From Mycobacterium ostraviense (GTDB lineage Bacteria > Actinomycetota > Actinomycetes > Mycobacteriales > Mycobacteriaceae), in NCBI RefSeq assembly GCF_002705925.1, contig NZ_NKRE01000001.1, positions 2,952,902 through 3,016,901 on the forward strand: a stretch of 64,000 bases of DNA, read 5' to 3'. A program made the translations under genes and the position numbers. The notes under the pieces were generated by a model. That model saw nothing but the letters and a program-made list of their open reading frames with translations. It ran no database searches and was not told where the DNA came from. Position 1 is the first letter of the stretch, and each line of letters begins with the position of its first letter. Positions 42,800-51,158 of the stretch are shown here, in pieces.

Positions 42800-44242
42800 G
42801 TGCCCGACACCGTCCAGGACGCCGACCTGCTGACCGCGGCCGCGGTCGCCCTCAATCGGCATGCCGCCGTGCTTCGCGAACTCGGGTCGGTATTCGCTAA
42901 AGCGGGTCATGAGTTGTATCTGGTCGGCGGTTCGGTGCGCGATGCGCTGCTGGGCCGGTTGAGCCCCGATCTGGATTTCACCACCGACGCCCGTCCCGAG
43001 CAGGTACAGAAGCTCGTGCGGTCCTGGGCCGATGCGGTATGGGACACCGGGATCGACTTCGGCACCATCGGCGTCGGCAAGGACGCCTACCGGCTGGAGA
43101 TCACGACATTTCGGGCCGACAGCTACGACCAGGTGTCGCGGCACCCCGAGGTGTCGTTCGGCGACCGCCTCCACGACGATCTGGTACGCCGCGACTTCAC
43201 GGTCAACGCTATGGCGGTGCGAGTCACGCCGAACGGTCCGGGCGAGTTCCTCGATCCGCTGGGCGGTTTGGCGTCGTTGCGCGACAAGGTGCTCGACACT
43301 CCGGCGCTACCGTCGGAGTCCTTCGGTGACGACCCGTTGCGGATGTTGCGCGCCGCGCGGTTCGTCTCCCAACTGGGCTTCACCGTTGCCCCGCGGGTGC
43401 GGACGGCGATCGAAGAGATGGCCCTGCAGCTGGGCCGGATCAGCGCCGAGCGGGTTGCCGCCGAACTGGACAAGCTGCTGCTGGGTGACGACCCGATCGC
43501 GGGCATCGACCTGATGGTGCAGAGCGGCATGGGTGAGGTGGTGCTGCCCGAGGTCGGCGGCATGCGGATGGCGATCGACGAACACCACCAGCACAAGGAC
43601 GTCTACCAGCATTCGCTGACAGTGTTGCGGCAGGCGATCGCGCTGGAAGACGAGGGCCCGAACCTGGCACTGCGCTGGGCGGCGCTGCTGCACGACATCG
43701 GCAAACCCGCCACCCGCCGGCACGAGGCCAACGGCGGGGTCAGCTTCCACCACCATGAGGTGGTCGGCGCCAAGATGGTCCGCAAGCGGATGCGCGCGCT
43801 CAAGTACTCCAAACAGATGATCGACGACGTCTCGCAGCTGGTGTATCTACATTTGCGGTTTCACGGATATGGCGACGGCAAGTGGACCGATTCCGCGGTG
43901 CGCCGCTATGTCACCGACGCCGGGCCGTTGCTGTCGCGGCTGCACAAGTTGGTGCGTGCCGATTGCACGACCCGCAACCAGCGCCGCGCGGCCCGGCTGC
44001 AGGCCAGTTACGACCGGCTAGAGGAGCGGATCGCCGAGCTGGCCGCCCAAGAGGATCTGGCTCGGGTTCGCCCGGATCTCGACGGTAATCAGATCATGAA
44101 GCTGCTCGACATTCCGCCGGGCCCGCTGGTGGGTGAGGCGTGGCGCTACCTGAAAGAACTGCGGCTGGACCGCGGGCCGCTGAGCACCGAGGAAGCCACC
44201 GCCGAACTGTTGGCCTGGTGGAAAACTCGGGGGAACCACTAA
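42800..44242 (+). CDS. pcnA: CCA tRNA nucleotidyltransferase / poly(A) polymerase family protein with HD domain
   Basis: A 480-residue class II nucleotidyltransferase, the same length as M. tuberculosis PcnA. The active site is 'LYLVGGSVRDALLG' with 'DLDFTTDARPEQ'. The RNA-binding motif 'RDFTVNAMAVRV' and 'FGDDPLRMLRAARFVSQLGF' (region) follow. The C-terminal HD phosphohydrolase domain has 'RWAALLHDIGKPATR' and a later His pair. It adds CCA to tRNA 3' ends; since the tRNA genes here lack encoded CCA, this enzyme is needed. The GTG start is at 42800. Confidence 0.95.
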   Translation: MPDTVQDADLLTAAAVALNRHAAVLRELGSVFAKAGHELYLVGGSVRDALLGRLSPDLDFTTDARPEQVQKLVRSWADAVWDTGIDFGTIGVGKDAYRLEITTFRADSYDQVSRHPEVSFGDRLHDDLVRRDFTVNAMAVRVTPNGPGEFLDPLGGLASLRDKVLDTPALPSESFGDDPLRMLRAARFVSQLGFTVAPRVRTAIEEMALQLGRISAERVAAELDKLLLGDDPIAGIDLMVQSGMGEVVLPEVGGMRMAIDEHHQHKDVYQHSLTVLRQAIALEDEGPNLALRWAALLHDIGKPATRRHEANGGVSFHHHEVVGAKMVRKRMRALKYSKQMIDDVSQLVYLHLRFHGYGDGKWTDSAVRRYVTDAGPLLSRLHKLVRADCTTRNQRRAARLQASYDRLEERIAELAAQEDLARVRPDLDGNQIMKLLDIPPGPLVGEAWRYLKELRLDRGPLSTEEATAELLAWWKTRGNH

Positions 44243-44266
44243 CTTCGGCGTTGCGTCAGAACGGTT

Positions 44267-44776
44267 GTGGAGTATTGCGTGGGCGGGGACGACGGGTCTG
44301 CGGCCATCTGGAACCGTGCACCCGACCTCGATCTCGACGGTGACGGCCGGCTCGATGCGATCGGGCTCGATGTGGACGGCGATGGGATGCGCGACGATGC
44401 GCTGACCGATTTCGATGGCGACGGGCTGGCCGACCATGCCGTGCTCGACGTCGACAATGACGGCACGCCGGAAAGCTACTTCACCGATGACGGGTCGGGG
44501 ACGTGGGCGGTCGCAGTCGACCGGGGCGGACAGGTGCGCTGGTTCGGGCTGGATGGCGTCGAGCACACCGGCGGTCCGCTGGTCGACTTCGACGGGTACG
44601 GCCATGCAGACGACTGGCTGATCGACGCCGACGGCGACGGGCGGGCCGACCGGGTGCTGTGTGCCGGGGACGAGGGTATGACCGCATATGTCGACACCGA
44701 CGGGGACGGGCATTGGAACGTAAGGCTGCGTGACACCGACGGCGACGGCGCCGCTGATGGCGCCAGTTCATTGTGA
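44267..44776 (+). CDS. Asp-rich calcium-binding repeat protein (Rv3906c homologue)
   Basis: A 169-residue highly acidic protein built from about eight loops of the form DxDxDGxxD (for example 'DLDLDGDGRLD', 'DVDGDGMRDD', 'DADGDGRAD', 'DTDGDGHWN', 'DTDGDGAAD'). Such loops coordinate calcium in thrombospondin type 3 repeats and dockerins. No signal peptide is visible, so if it is exported, a type VII route is possible given the ESX neighbours, but that is inference. It starts with GTG 24 bases after pcnA. M. tuberculosis has a homologue of equal length in this place. Confidence 0.88.
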   Translation: MEYCVGGDDGSAAIWNRAPDLDLDGDGRLDAIGLDVDGDGMRDDALTDFDGDGLADHAVLDVDNDGTPESYFTDDGSGTWAVAVDRGGQVRWFGLDGVEHTGGPLVDFDGYGHADDWLIDADGDGRADRVLCAGDEGMTAYVDTDGDGHWNVRLRDTDGDGAADGASSL

Positions 44777-44863
44777 ATTGACCGGTACCCCGGCTCTGGT
44801 TAGCCTGGCCCGCAACTGCTGGGCCGCGCCAATGCTGTCCGTAGCTCTTCGAAAGAGGTGGCG

Positions 44864-45178
44864 ATGTTCGTTGACACGGGATCACTGCACTTGGGGGCCA
44901 ACGATTCTCACCGTGCGGGTGACCATGCGCAGGATGGAGCCGGTCATCTCTCGCGCGGATCACTGCTGTCGGGGATGTTCGGGGAGTTTGCCGCAGCCGA
45001 GGCATTTCATGGCGCAGTCACCTCGGCGCATGCCCAGCAGGTGAAAACGTTGCAGGCCCACCAAGAGGTGCTCACCGCAGTCGGCGGCAACGCGCGTCGA
45101 GCTGCGGCGGGGTTCACCGGGATGGATGAGCGCAACGCCGCGCAGCTGCGGGCGGTGCGATGCAGCTCCGCTACATAA
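44864..45178 (+). CDS. DUF2563-family small protein
   Basis: A 104-residue, helical protein of the DUF2563 type (PF10817), probably a WXG100-like partner: 'MFVDTGSLHLGANDSHRAGD', then 'FGEFAAAEAFHGAV'. Start at 44864 after AAAGAGG. The last 19 bases overlap the start of the following hydrolase gene. In M. tuberculosis the same pair plus a lipoprotein is Rv2798c-Rv2797c-Rv2796c (lppV), outside the ESX-2 locus, so this module is an insertion here between the Rv3906c and esxF homologues. Confidence 0.85.
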   Translation: MFVDTGSLHLGANDSHRAGDHAQDGAGHLSRGSLLSGMFGEFAAAEAFHGAVTSAHAQQVKTLQAHQEVLTAVGGNARRAAAGFTGMDERNAAQLRAVRCSSAT

Positions 45179-47046
45179 GCATTCCACTGTTGATCGGCGA
45201 GGCCGGCGGTGATCCGTGGGCGATCAACTCCAGCCTCCAAAGTGGGCGCCCAGCACAGATTGCCGATTTGGCGCAGGCCTTTCATGACGCGGGCCGGTGT
45301 ACCGCCGAATCCAGTGCGGCCTTCGACGAGGCGCGTCGCCGATTTGAGGCGGCGTGGAATCGGGAAAACGGCGATCATCCGATCAACGACTCCGCCGAAG
45401 TGCAGCGGGTGGCTCAGTCGCTGGGCGCGCAGTCCTTGCAGTTGCCGAAGATCGGGGTCGATCTGGAGACCATCGCGGCGGCGTTGGCCGAAGCGCAGCG
45501 GTCGGCCAGTGGGCAGATCGCGACGCTGGAGGGCCGACTGCAACAGCTCGACAACCAGATCGGCCAAGCGGTCGAACTCGAGAAGGATATCCACCTCACC
45601 AATGCCGATAGAGCGGCGCTCGACGCACTTATCTCTGCCCTTGAGGATCAGGCAATCGCCGACACCAAAAGCGCCCTGGGACAACTGCAATCGATCCGCA
45701 ACGGCTACTCGGACACGCTGCAGAAGTCGCTGAACACATTGCGAAGTGATGGGTATGACCCGGCAGGTATCCAGGCTCTCGACGCTCCGCAATCACCACC
45801 GAAACCTGAAGAGCCGATTCAGATTCCGCCACCAGGAACCAGCGCTGAGGAGGTCAACAAGTGGTGGAAATCGCTGAGCCCTGAACAGCAGCGGCAGCTG
45901 ATCGCTGACCATCCGCCAGAGCTGGGGAACCTCAACGGAATTCCGGTCGACGTCCGCAGTCCGATTAACAAAGCAGTGATGAACGACGACCTCCATCGCG
46001 TGGCGGACGTTGCCGACAAATATGGTGTTTCGGTCAACGAGGTGGTCGCCGATCCGGGCAAGTATGGGCTGTCCGCGGCAGCAATTACCCGCTATAACAA
46101 CGCTTGCCGTACTCAGGAGGGGCTGAACGCGTCCGCCAAGGCGAAGGATGAACGGAACAATCATCCGGAAGTATTTCTGTTGAAGTATCAACCCGATGCC
46201 TTCGGCGGCGAGGGGGCCGCCGCGATCGCCATGGGCAACCCCGACACCGCGGCTCACACTGCAGTCCTGGTCAAGGGGCTGGGTAGTGGGGTTCGCGAGG
46301 GAACGCTTTCCAACCCCGACGGGGTGCGCCTGTACCAGGAGTCCAGCCGAGCCGACTGGGGAAAGCGAACCGCGGTGGTGATGTGGGTGGGCTATGACGC
46401 GCCCAACACCGTGACAGACCCGGGTTTGTACGAGCCGAACATGGCCCGTACCGGGGGGCAGGCGCTGGCCGCCGATGTGAACGCCCTGGCGGTCACCCAC
46501 CACGACGACGTGCCGTCACACATGACGGTGGTCGGACACTCCTACGGTTCCACTACGGTCTCGGATGCGGCGGCGGCATACGGGATGCATGCCGACGATG
46601 TGGTGCTGGTCGGCTCGCCGGGAGCCGACCTGGCGCATTCGGCGGCCGATTTTGATCTATCTCCGGGTGGGCATCTTTATGTCGGGGCGGCTTCGGGGGA
46701 TGCGGTCACCTGGTCGCCTGGTCATGTGACCGGACCCGGACTCATCGGTCCGACGCTAGGTGGGCTTGGAGACGATCCCGCCGTCGACGGTTTCGGGGCC
46801 ACCCGGTTCAAAGCCGAAGTGCCGGGTTATACCGGCGTTCCGGTGTATGACCATTCGCATTACTTTGATGACGGGTCGGAATCGCTGTTCAGCATCTCTG
46901 ACGTGGTCTCCGGTCACGGCGATGCGCTACAGCACGATGGGATGACCGCACATCATCGTGGTGAATACGGGATGGGGGAGTGGTTCGACCCCGAAGCGCT
47001 GCGATCGGCGACCACCGGGCACCGCCATAGCGGACCGACGGGCTGA
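45160..47046 (+). CDS. DUF1023 alpha/beta hydrolase with an ESX-type helical N-terminus
   Basis: A 628-residue protein (Rv2797c-like). The N-terminal 200 residues are helical ('MQLRYISIPLLIGEAGGDPW', then heptads 'ATLEGRLQQLDNQIGQAVELEKDI'), typical of proteins handed to type VII systems. The C-terminal part is an alpha/beta hydrolase of the DUF1023 family, with the nucleophile elbow 'VVGHSYGST' (Ser461), an acidic residue likely in 'DDVVLVGSPGAD', and His in 'VYDHSHYFDD'. Substrate unknown; lipid ester or cell-wall ester hydrolysis is possible. It is translationally coupled to DUF2563 upstream and followed by a lipoprotein. A truncated second copy lies at 63642-63947. Confidence 0.88.
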   Translation: MQLRYISIPLLIGEAGGDPWAINSSLQSGRPAQIADLAQAFHDAGRCTAESSAAFDEARRRFEAAWNRENGDHPINDSAEVQRVAQSLGAQSLQLPKIGVDLETIAAALAEAQRSASGQIATLEGRLQQLDNQIGQAVELEKDIHLTNADRAALDALISALEDQAIADTKSALGQLQSIRNGYSDTLQKSLNTLRSDGYDPAGIQALDAPQSPPKPEEPIQIPPPGTSAEEVNKWWKSLSPEQQRQLIADHPPELGNLNGIPVDVRSPINKAVMNDDLHRVADVADKYGVSVNEVVADPGKYGLSAAAITRYNNACRTQEGLNASAKAKDERNNHPEVFLLKYQPDAFGGEGAAAIAMGNPDTAAHTAVLVKGLGSGVREGTLSNPDGVRLYQESSRADWGKRTAVVMWVGYDAPNTVTDPGLYEPNMARTGGQALAADVNALAVTHHDDVPSHMTVVGHSYGSTTVSDAAAAYGMHADDVVLVGSPGADLAHSAADFDLSPGGHLYVGAASGDAVTWSPGHVTGPGLIGPTLGGLGDDPAVDGFGATRFKAEVPGYTGVPVYDHSHYFDDGSESLFSISDVVSGHGDALQHDGMTAHHRGEYGMGEWFDPEALRSATTGHRHSGPTG

Positions 47047-47094
47047 AATGTGTGCCGTTTCGCGACTTTGAAATTCTTGAAAGGAAGTGGACGG

Positions 47095-47622
47095 GTGTGG
47101 ACCCTGCCAGTCCGGGTTGCCGTCGCGGCGATCGTAATCGGCCTTGTGCTCGGCGGATGTGCTGACGACGTGCGTCACCCGATTTCGCCTCAGCAGGCAC
47201 GCGCCCAGGTTGTCGATGCGGCCCACGACATCGTCAACTCCCTTCATGCCGAGGTGACTGAAGCGACATTCAGTTACGAATCATGTAATGACCAGGGAGA
47301 GCCACCGTTTCGTGGGGTGGTGGACTTATCGCTTTGGATGCCCGGTGTCTCGCACGATGGACCGGCCGATCCTAAGACGGTGATCTCAACGTTGGTCGCC
47401 GACGGGTGGAGCACCGACTCCGATTTCATATCTCATTCGCCGACGCTGCGGAAGAAGGACGTCAACGCCATCGTGACGGTGGTACCGCCCGCGCTCCAAG
47501 GGGAAGGATTCAACAGTCATGTCGGCGTCAAACTGGACGGCGAGTGCCGCGACACCTTCGACCACCGTAGGGACCACTCCATCTTGCCGGTCGATATCAG
47601 TAGGGAAATTCAGCAGCCCTGA
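47095..47622 (+). CDS. Lipoprotein, LppV-like
   Basis: A 175-residue lipoprotein. The GTG at 47095 follows AAAGGAAG and yields a signal peptide 'VAVAAIVIGLVLGGCADD' with lipobox LGGC. The mature part is a mixed fold with 'GVVDLSLWMPGV' and a single later Cys (in 'DGECRDTF'). In M. tuberculosis a lipoprotein of this size (LppV, Rv2796c) follows the DUF2563-DUF1023 pair, so it completes the module. Function unknown; perhaps a surface partner or inhibitor of the hydrolase. Confidence 0.82.
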   Translation: MWTLPVRVAVAAIVIGLVLGGCADDVRHPISPQQARAQVVDAAHDIVNSLHAEVTEATFSYESCNDQGEPPFRGVVDLSLWMPGVSHDGPADPKTVISTLVADGWSTDSDFISHSPTLRKKDVNAIVTVVPPALQGEGFNSHVGVKLDGECRDTFDHRRDHSILPVDISREIQQP

Positions 47623-47659
47623 TGCCGTCGGCGATGAACACTGGATTCATGAGGTATCG

Positions 47660-47917
47660 ATGAATGAAATAGGCCTGGGAGAGGCTCGAATGCGTGCTGT
47701 CGAGGCGATTGACAAATTAGCTGAGAAAGAGCGACTGGGTGAGCTCATGATCATTGATTCAGCGATCGTGGAGACAAACGGAGCATGGTATTTCCCGTAC
47801 GACGCGGTCGCGTTCGTCGTACATGGAGATATTTCCGCTGCCGTGGCGGGGAATGTGCCAGTGAGGGTACCGCGAGATGGCAGCGCTCTCACGTACGAAG
47901 CGCCCGCTCAGTGGTGA
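47660..47917 (+). CDS. YrhB/Imm35-like small protein, possible immunity protein
   Basis: An 85-residue protein with start at 47660 set by GAGG six bases upstream. Its pattern 'GAWYFPYDAVAFVVHGDIS' then 'AAVAGNVPVRVPRDGSALTY' closely follows the YrhB/Imm35 family (PF15567: W-x-F-x-Y ... GD ... AGN-x-P ... G). Imm35 proteins are predicted immunity proteins of bacterial polymorphic toxins. It sits between the DUF1023/lipoprotein module and esxF, with no adjacent toxin of its own, so it may be an orphan left after a toxin exchange, or it may protect against the hydrolase or the CpnT-like toxin downstream. The family call is by pattern, not search. Confidence 0.65.
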   Translation: MNEIGLGEARMRAVEAIDKLAEKERLGELMIIDSAIVETNGAWYFPYDAVAFVVHGDISAAVAGNVPVRVPRDGSALTYEAPAQW

Positions 47918-48051
47918 AGCGGGGGAGCGAGCCGCAATTTGCTGTCGGCCTTGAAGTGCGCCATCGGCACCTTTGGTGTTGTAAGTCACTTCATCGGTCG
48001 TAGGGCGCTGGCTGAATTGTGGCGACGTGCCGATGTTGTTAGGTTGCCGCC

Positions 48052-48363
48052 ATGGGCGCTGATGACACGTTGCGAGTAGATCCTGTGGTGATGCACGGGT
48101 TCGCCGAGTCGTTGCGTGGTGCCGCTGAGCATTTTGCAACGCAGTTGGCAGAGCTTGATTCTGAGGTTGGCGAGGTGTTGGGCGGCTGGCGCGGCGCGTC
48201 GGGGACCTCGTATGGCTCGGCGTGGGAGTTGTGGCATCGCGGTGCTGGTGAGGTGCAACTGGGGTTGGCCATCCTGGCGCAGGCGGTAGCCGAGGCGGGG
48301 GCGGGGTATCAGCAAAATGAGACTGCATCCGCCCAAGCGATGCGTGAGGTCGGTGGTGGCTGA
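48052..48363 (+). CDS. esxF: ESAT-6-like protein EsxF
   Basis: A 103-residue WXG100 protein, nearly identical in pattern to M. tuberculosis EsxF ('MGADDTLRVDPVVMHGFAES', WRG in 'LGGWRGASGTSYGSAWELW'). The C-terminus 'AGAGYQQNETASAQAMREV' includes the YxxxE/D-type secretion signal (YQQNE). EsxE and EsxF form a heterodimer that, in M. tuberculosis, is needed for CpnT export and forms membrane pores. It overlaps esxE by eight bases and lies in the esxF-esxE-cpnT order. Confidence 0.95.
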   Translation: MGADDTLRVDPVVMHGFAESLRGAAEHFATQLAELDSEVGEVLGGWRGASGTSYGSAWELWHRGAGEVQLGLAILAQAVAEAGAGYQQNETASAQAMREVGGG

Positions 48364-48646
48364 GGCGTTTCGGGTCGATCCGGCGGCGCTGTCCGAGGCG
48401 GTGCAGCGGATGGCCGAGTTCGGGCGTCATACCGAAAGCATGCTCGCCGAGATCGACTCGTTAGTGACCCGGTTGCACGTGACGTGGACGGGGCATGGTG
48501 CGGCGGCTCATGCTGAGGCGCACCGGCATTGGGCTCTGGGTGAGGCGATGATGCGCCAGGCATTGGCTCAATTGCGTACCGCGGGACAGGGCGCCCATGC
48601 CAACTACTCGGGCGCCATGTCGACCAATAGCCGTATGTGGTCGTGA
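48356..48646 (+). CDS. esxE: ESAT-6-like protein EsxE
   Basis: A 96-residue WXG100 protein with the WTG turn in 'LHVTWTGHGAAAHAEAHRHW' and a C-terminus 'NYSGAMSTNSRMWS' as in M. tuberculosis EsxE. The GTG at 48356 is favoured because GAGG lies six bases upstream; a GTG at 48353 is possible. It partners EsxF and is followed four bases later by the CpnT-like gene, so the three are one transcription unit. Confidence 0.93.
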   Translation: MAEAFRVDPAALSEAVQRMAEFGRHTESMLAEIDSLVTRLHVTWTGHGAAAHAEAHRHWALGEAMMRQALAQLRTAGQGAHANYSGAMSTNSRMWS

Positions 48647-48650
48647 GCTG

Positions 48651-51113
48651 ATGACCACGCTGGCGGTGGATCCGGCGGCCCTTGATGGCGCCGGTGCGGC
48701 GGTGGTGGCTGCGGGTGAGAATCTGGGGTCGGTGACCTCGACGCTGACCGGCGCGCTGGCGGGATCTGCTGGGATGGCCGGTGATGATCCGGCCGGCGCG
48801 CAGTTCGGACGTGCGTATGACGAGACGGCGGCCATGGTGTTGCAGGCGATGGCCGTTACGCGTAATGGGTTGTGCAATCTCGGCGATGGCGTGCGCATGA
48901 CCGCGCACAACTACTCGGTGGCCGAGGCCATGTCCGATGTGGCCGGCCGCGCCGCGCCGCTGCCGGTGCCGCAGCTGACGAGTTGCGTGGCCGCGAGTTC
49001 GGCGCCGTCGGCCATTGGTAACGGCGATAGCGCCCCGGCGGGCTGGGGCTGGGTAGCTCCCTACATCGGGATGATTTGGCCCAATGGGGATTCGGGGAAG
49101 CTGCGTGCGGCGGCGGCGGCTTGGCGTAACGCCGGCACTCAGTTCGCGGTGGCCGAAATCCACGCTACCGCCGGACCGATGAATGCCATTCGCGCTCAGC
49201 AACTCCCGGAAGCAGGGCTCATCGAGGGCGCGTTTTCCGATGCCTACTCCGGCGCGACCGCCGTAGTGGGGCAGTGTCAGACCATCGCAACCGGCCTCGA
49301 CAAATATGCGGCCAAAATCGACGCGGTCCATGCGGCGATCCTGGATTTGTTGTCACGTATCTGCGATCCGCTGACGGGAATTAAAGAAGTCTGGGAGTTT
49401 CTCACCGACGAGGACGAAGACGAGATCGCCCGCATCGCCCATGACATCGCAGCGGTGGTCGATAATTTCACCGGCGAAGTTGATGCGCTCGGCAACCAGA
49501 TCGGTGAGGCGGTTGCGCAGGCTCATACGACGATCACCAACATGGGTCGGCTCGCTGCCAAGGAATGGGACCAATTCCTGCAAGGCAACCCGGTGGGACA
49601 GGTCATTGATTTTGCGGGGCAGCGGCTGGAAGGACTCGGGAAGGCAGCATGGGGCCTGGGGGAAACGGCCTGGCACTACAACCAGATCCGCGCTCTGCTC
49701 GACCCGGTTGGTTATGGCCGCGATGTGGGGGGCATGGCGTTGGGGATGGCGCCGCTGGTCGGCCTCGGCGACGACCATGTGCCGTCGGTGGCCGACTCGT
49801 GGAAGCAACTCGGTAAAGAGCTAATCCACTGGGACGAGTGGCGAAAAAGCCCTGGTGAAGCCCTCGGAAAAACCGAGGCCGACATTGGGACGATGTTCCT
49901 ACCGGGTGGCGCGCTATCAAAGCTCACCAACAAAGGCCGCGACGTTGCCGATGCCGCAAGAGCCCTAAGGCAGCAGTTGTTCCGGTCAGGCGAGCCCCAC
50001 GGTGACCCGAATCCTCCTAAGCCACCCACACCCGCGGTCCCCAAGTCTGAACCGCCTGACCAGCCGCAGCCGCCGACGGACCAACAGCCCCGATCTGGCA
50101 GCCCGACGCCTGGGCCGCAGTCCAAACCCGGAGCCGAAGACAATCCGCTACCCAAGAGCCCCACTGAAAACAAGACACCAGTCGAGAACAAGTCCCCGAC
50201 AGCGAAACCAGTTGAACCCTCCGTAACGTTACCGACATCACCAGGCCAGCCCGATACCTCCGCACCAGCCGAATTGGGCGAACATCCACCGCCAACGCAC
50301 GCACCATCAAGTCAGCCCGTCCAAGCCAAGGCACCGGGGCCCACGCCCCAAAATGCGTCTGTTGCCGAGCCAACGCTTGCCGCACCGTCTGCACAACAAT
50401 CTGCATCCACACTGGCGGCATCCCACACTTCGACCGCCCAATCCATGCCGGACGGCGTGCCGTCTAAACCACCGCCGTCAGGTGGGGCGTCGCCCAGCGG
50501 AATACCCAGTGGGCAGTCAACCGAACTCGCGCCGAGCCACGAAACTGGCGGAGTGCATGGCACTAAGGGTGACGCTAGTGAGCGGCCTGTACATGACAGC
50601 GCGGGCACGGATAATCTCGGCTCCTCCGTCGGCGGACAATATGCGATCATTGATAGCTTAAACACCGATGATCTATCCGCACTCGCGGACTATACTGGAA
50701 ATGGTTTTACGGATTTAAACAGTGCGTTGAGGGGTGGCGTATTGGATTCATCTCAACTCGCTCGTGTAAACGCTTTGAATAGAGCGTTGGAAAAGCTTCC
50801 GGCATATGATGGGGCGGTCGTGCGGGGCACGAATCTTTCAGATGAGGCGCTGGCCCAGTATGAGCCAGGCAGGTTTGTAGAAGAGAAGGCTTTCATGAGC
50901 ACGTCGACGGATCCAGGAGTCGCACGGTCCTCGGTGTTTGTGGGAAACGTCGAGTTTAGAGTCTTGTCCAAGACTGGACGAGATGTTTCTGCCGTTTCTA
51001 TCGTTCCTCACGAGCAAGAGATTCTGTTTCCGGCGCGTACAATCTTTTACATCGTAAGCAAGGTAGTAGACCCATTGACAGGTCAAACAATCATTGATAT
51101 GATTGAACACTGA
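48651..51113 (+). CDS. cpnT: CpnT-like ESX effector with a C-terminal ADP-ribosyltransferase-like toxin domain
   Basis: An 820-residue protein. Residues 1-450 match the N-terminal channel/transport domain of M. tuberculosis CpnT ('[19 protein letters not shown]', 'MIWPNGDSGKLRAAAAAWR', 'ICDPLTGIKEVWEFLTDEDE'). A Pro/Ser/Thr-rich linker (about 455-650) follows. In place of the TNT NAD-glycohydrolase, residues about 665-820 show the R-S-ExE signature of arginine-type ADP-ribosyltransferases: Arg725 in 'VVRGTNLSD', Ser750-Thr-Ser in 'AFMSTSTDPG', and Glu788/Glu790 in 'PHEQEILFPA'. If so, it would transfer ADP-ribose from NAD to a host or rival protein. The tip is A/T-rich: 66 of 120 bases at 50641-50760 are A/T, against 15 of 60 at 48661-48720, suggesting recent acquisition. 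Confidence 0.88.
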   Translation: MTTLAVDPAALDGAGAAVVAAGENLGSVTSTLTGALAGSAGMAGDDPAGAQFGRAYDETAAMVLQAMAVTRNGLCNLGDGVRMTAHNYSVAEAMSDVAGRAAPLPVPQLTSCVAASSAPSAIGNGDSAPAGWGWVAPYIGMIWPNGDSGKLRAAAAAWRNAGTQFAVAEIHATAGPMNAIRAQQLPEAGLIEGAFSDAYSGATAVVGQCQTIATGLDKYAAKIDAVHAAILDLLSRICDPLTGIKEVWEFLTDEDEDEIARIAHDIAAVVDNFTGEVDALGNQIGEAVAQAHTTITNMGRLAAKEWDQFLQGNPVGQVIDFAGQRLEGLGKAAWGLGETAWHYNQIRALLDPVGYGRDVGGMALGMAPLVGLGDDHVPSVADSWKQLGKELIHWDEWRKSPGEALGKTEADIGTMFLPGGALSKLTNKGRDVADAARALRQQLFRSGEPHGDPNPPKPPTPAVPKSEPPDQPQPPTDQQPRSGSPTPGPQSKPGAEDNPLPKSPTENKTPVENKSPTAKPVEPSVTLPTSPGQPDTSAPAELGEHPPPTHAPSSQPVQAKAPGPTPQNASVAEPTLAAPSAQQSASTLAASHTSTAQSMPDGVPSKPPPSGGASPSGIPSGQSTELAPSHETGGVHGTKGDASERPVHDSAGTDNLGSSVGGQYAIIDSLNTDDLSALADYTGNGFTDLNSALRGGVLDSSQLARVNALNRALEKLPAYDGAVVRGTNLSDEALAQYEPGRFVEEKAFMSTSTDPGVARSSVFVGNVEFRVLSKTGRDVSAVSIVPHEQEILFPARTIFYIVSKVVDPLTGQTIIDMIEH

Positions 51114-51158
51114 TTTCTAATGAATTGAGATGGCGATCAACCGATTGGATGTCAGCAA

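Noticed and set aside
44300..44760. Apparent nucleotide repeat array (gacggcgacgg-like units)
   Set aside because: It is explained by the Asp-Gly calcium-loop codons of the protein encoded there, not by a CRISPR array or tandem DNA repeat; no CRISPR was seen anywhere in the window.
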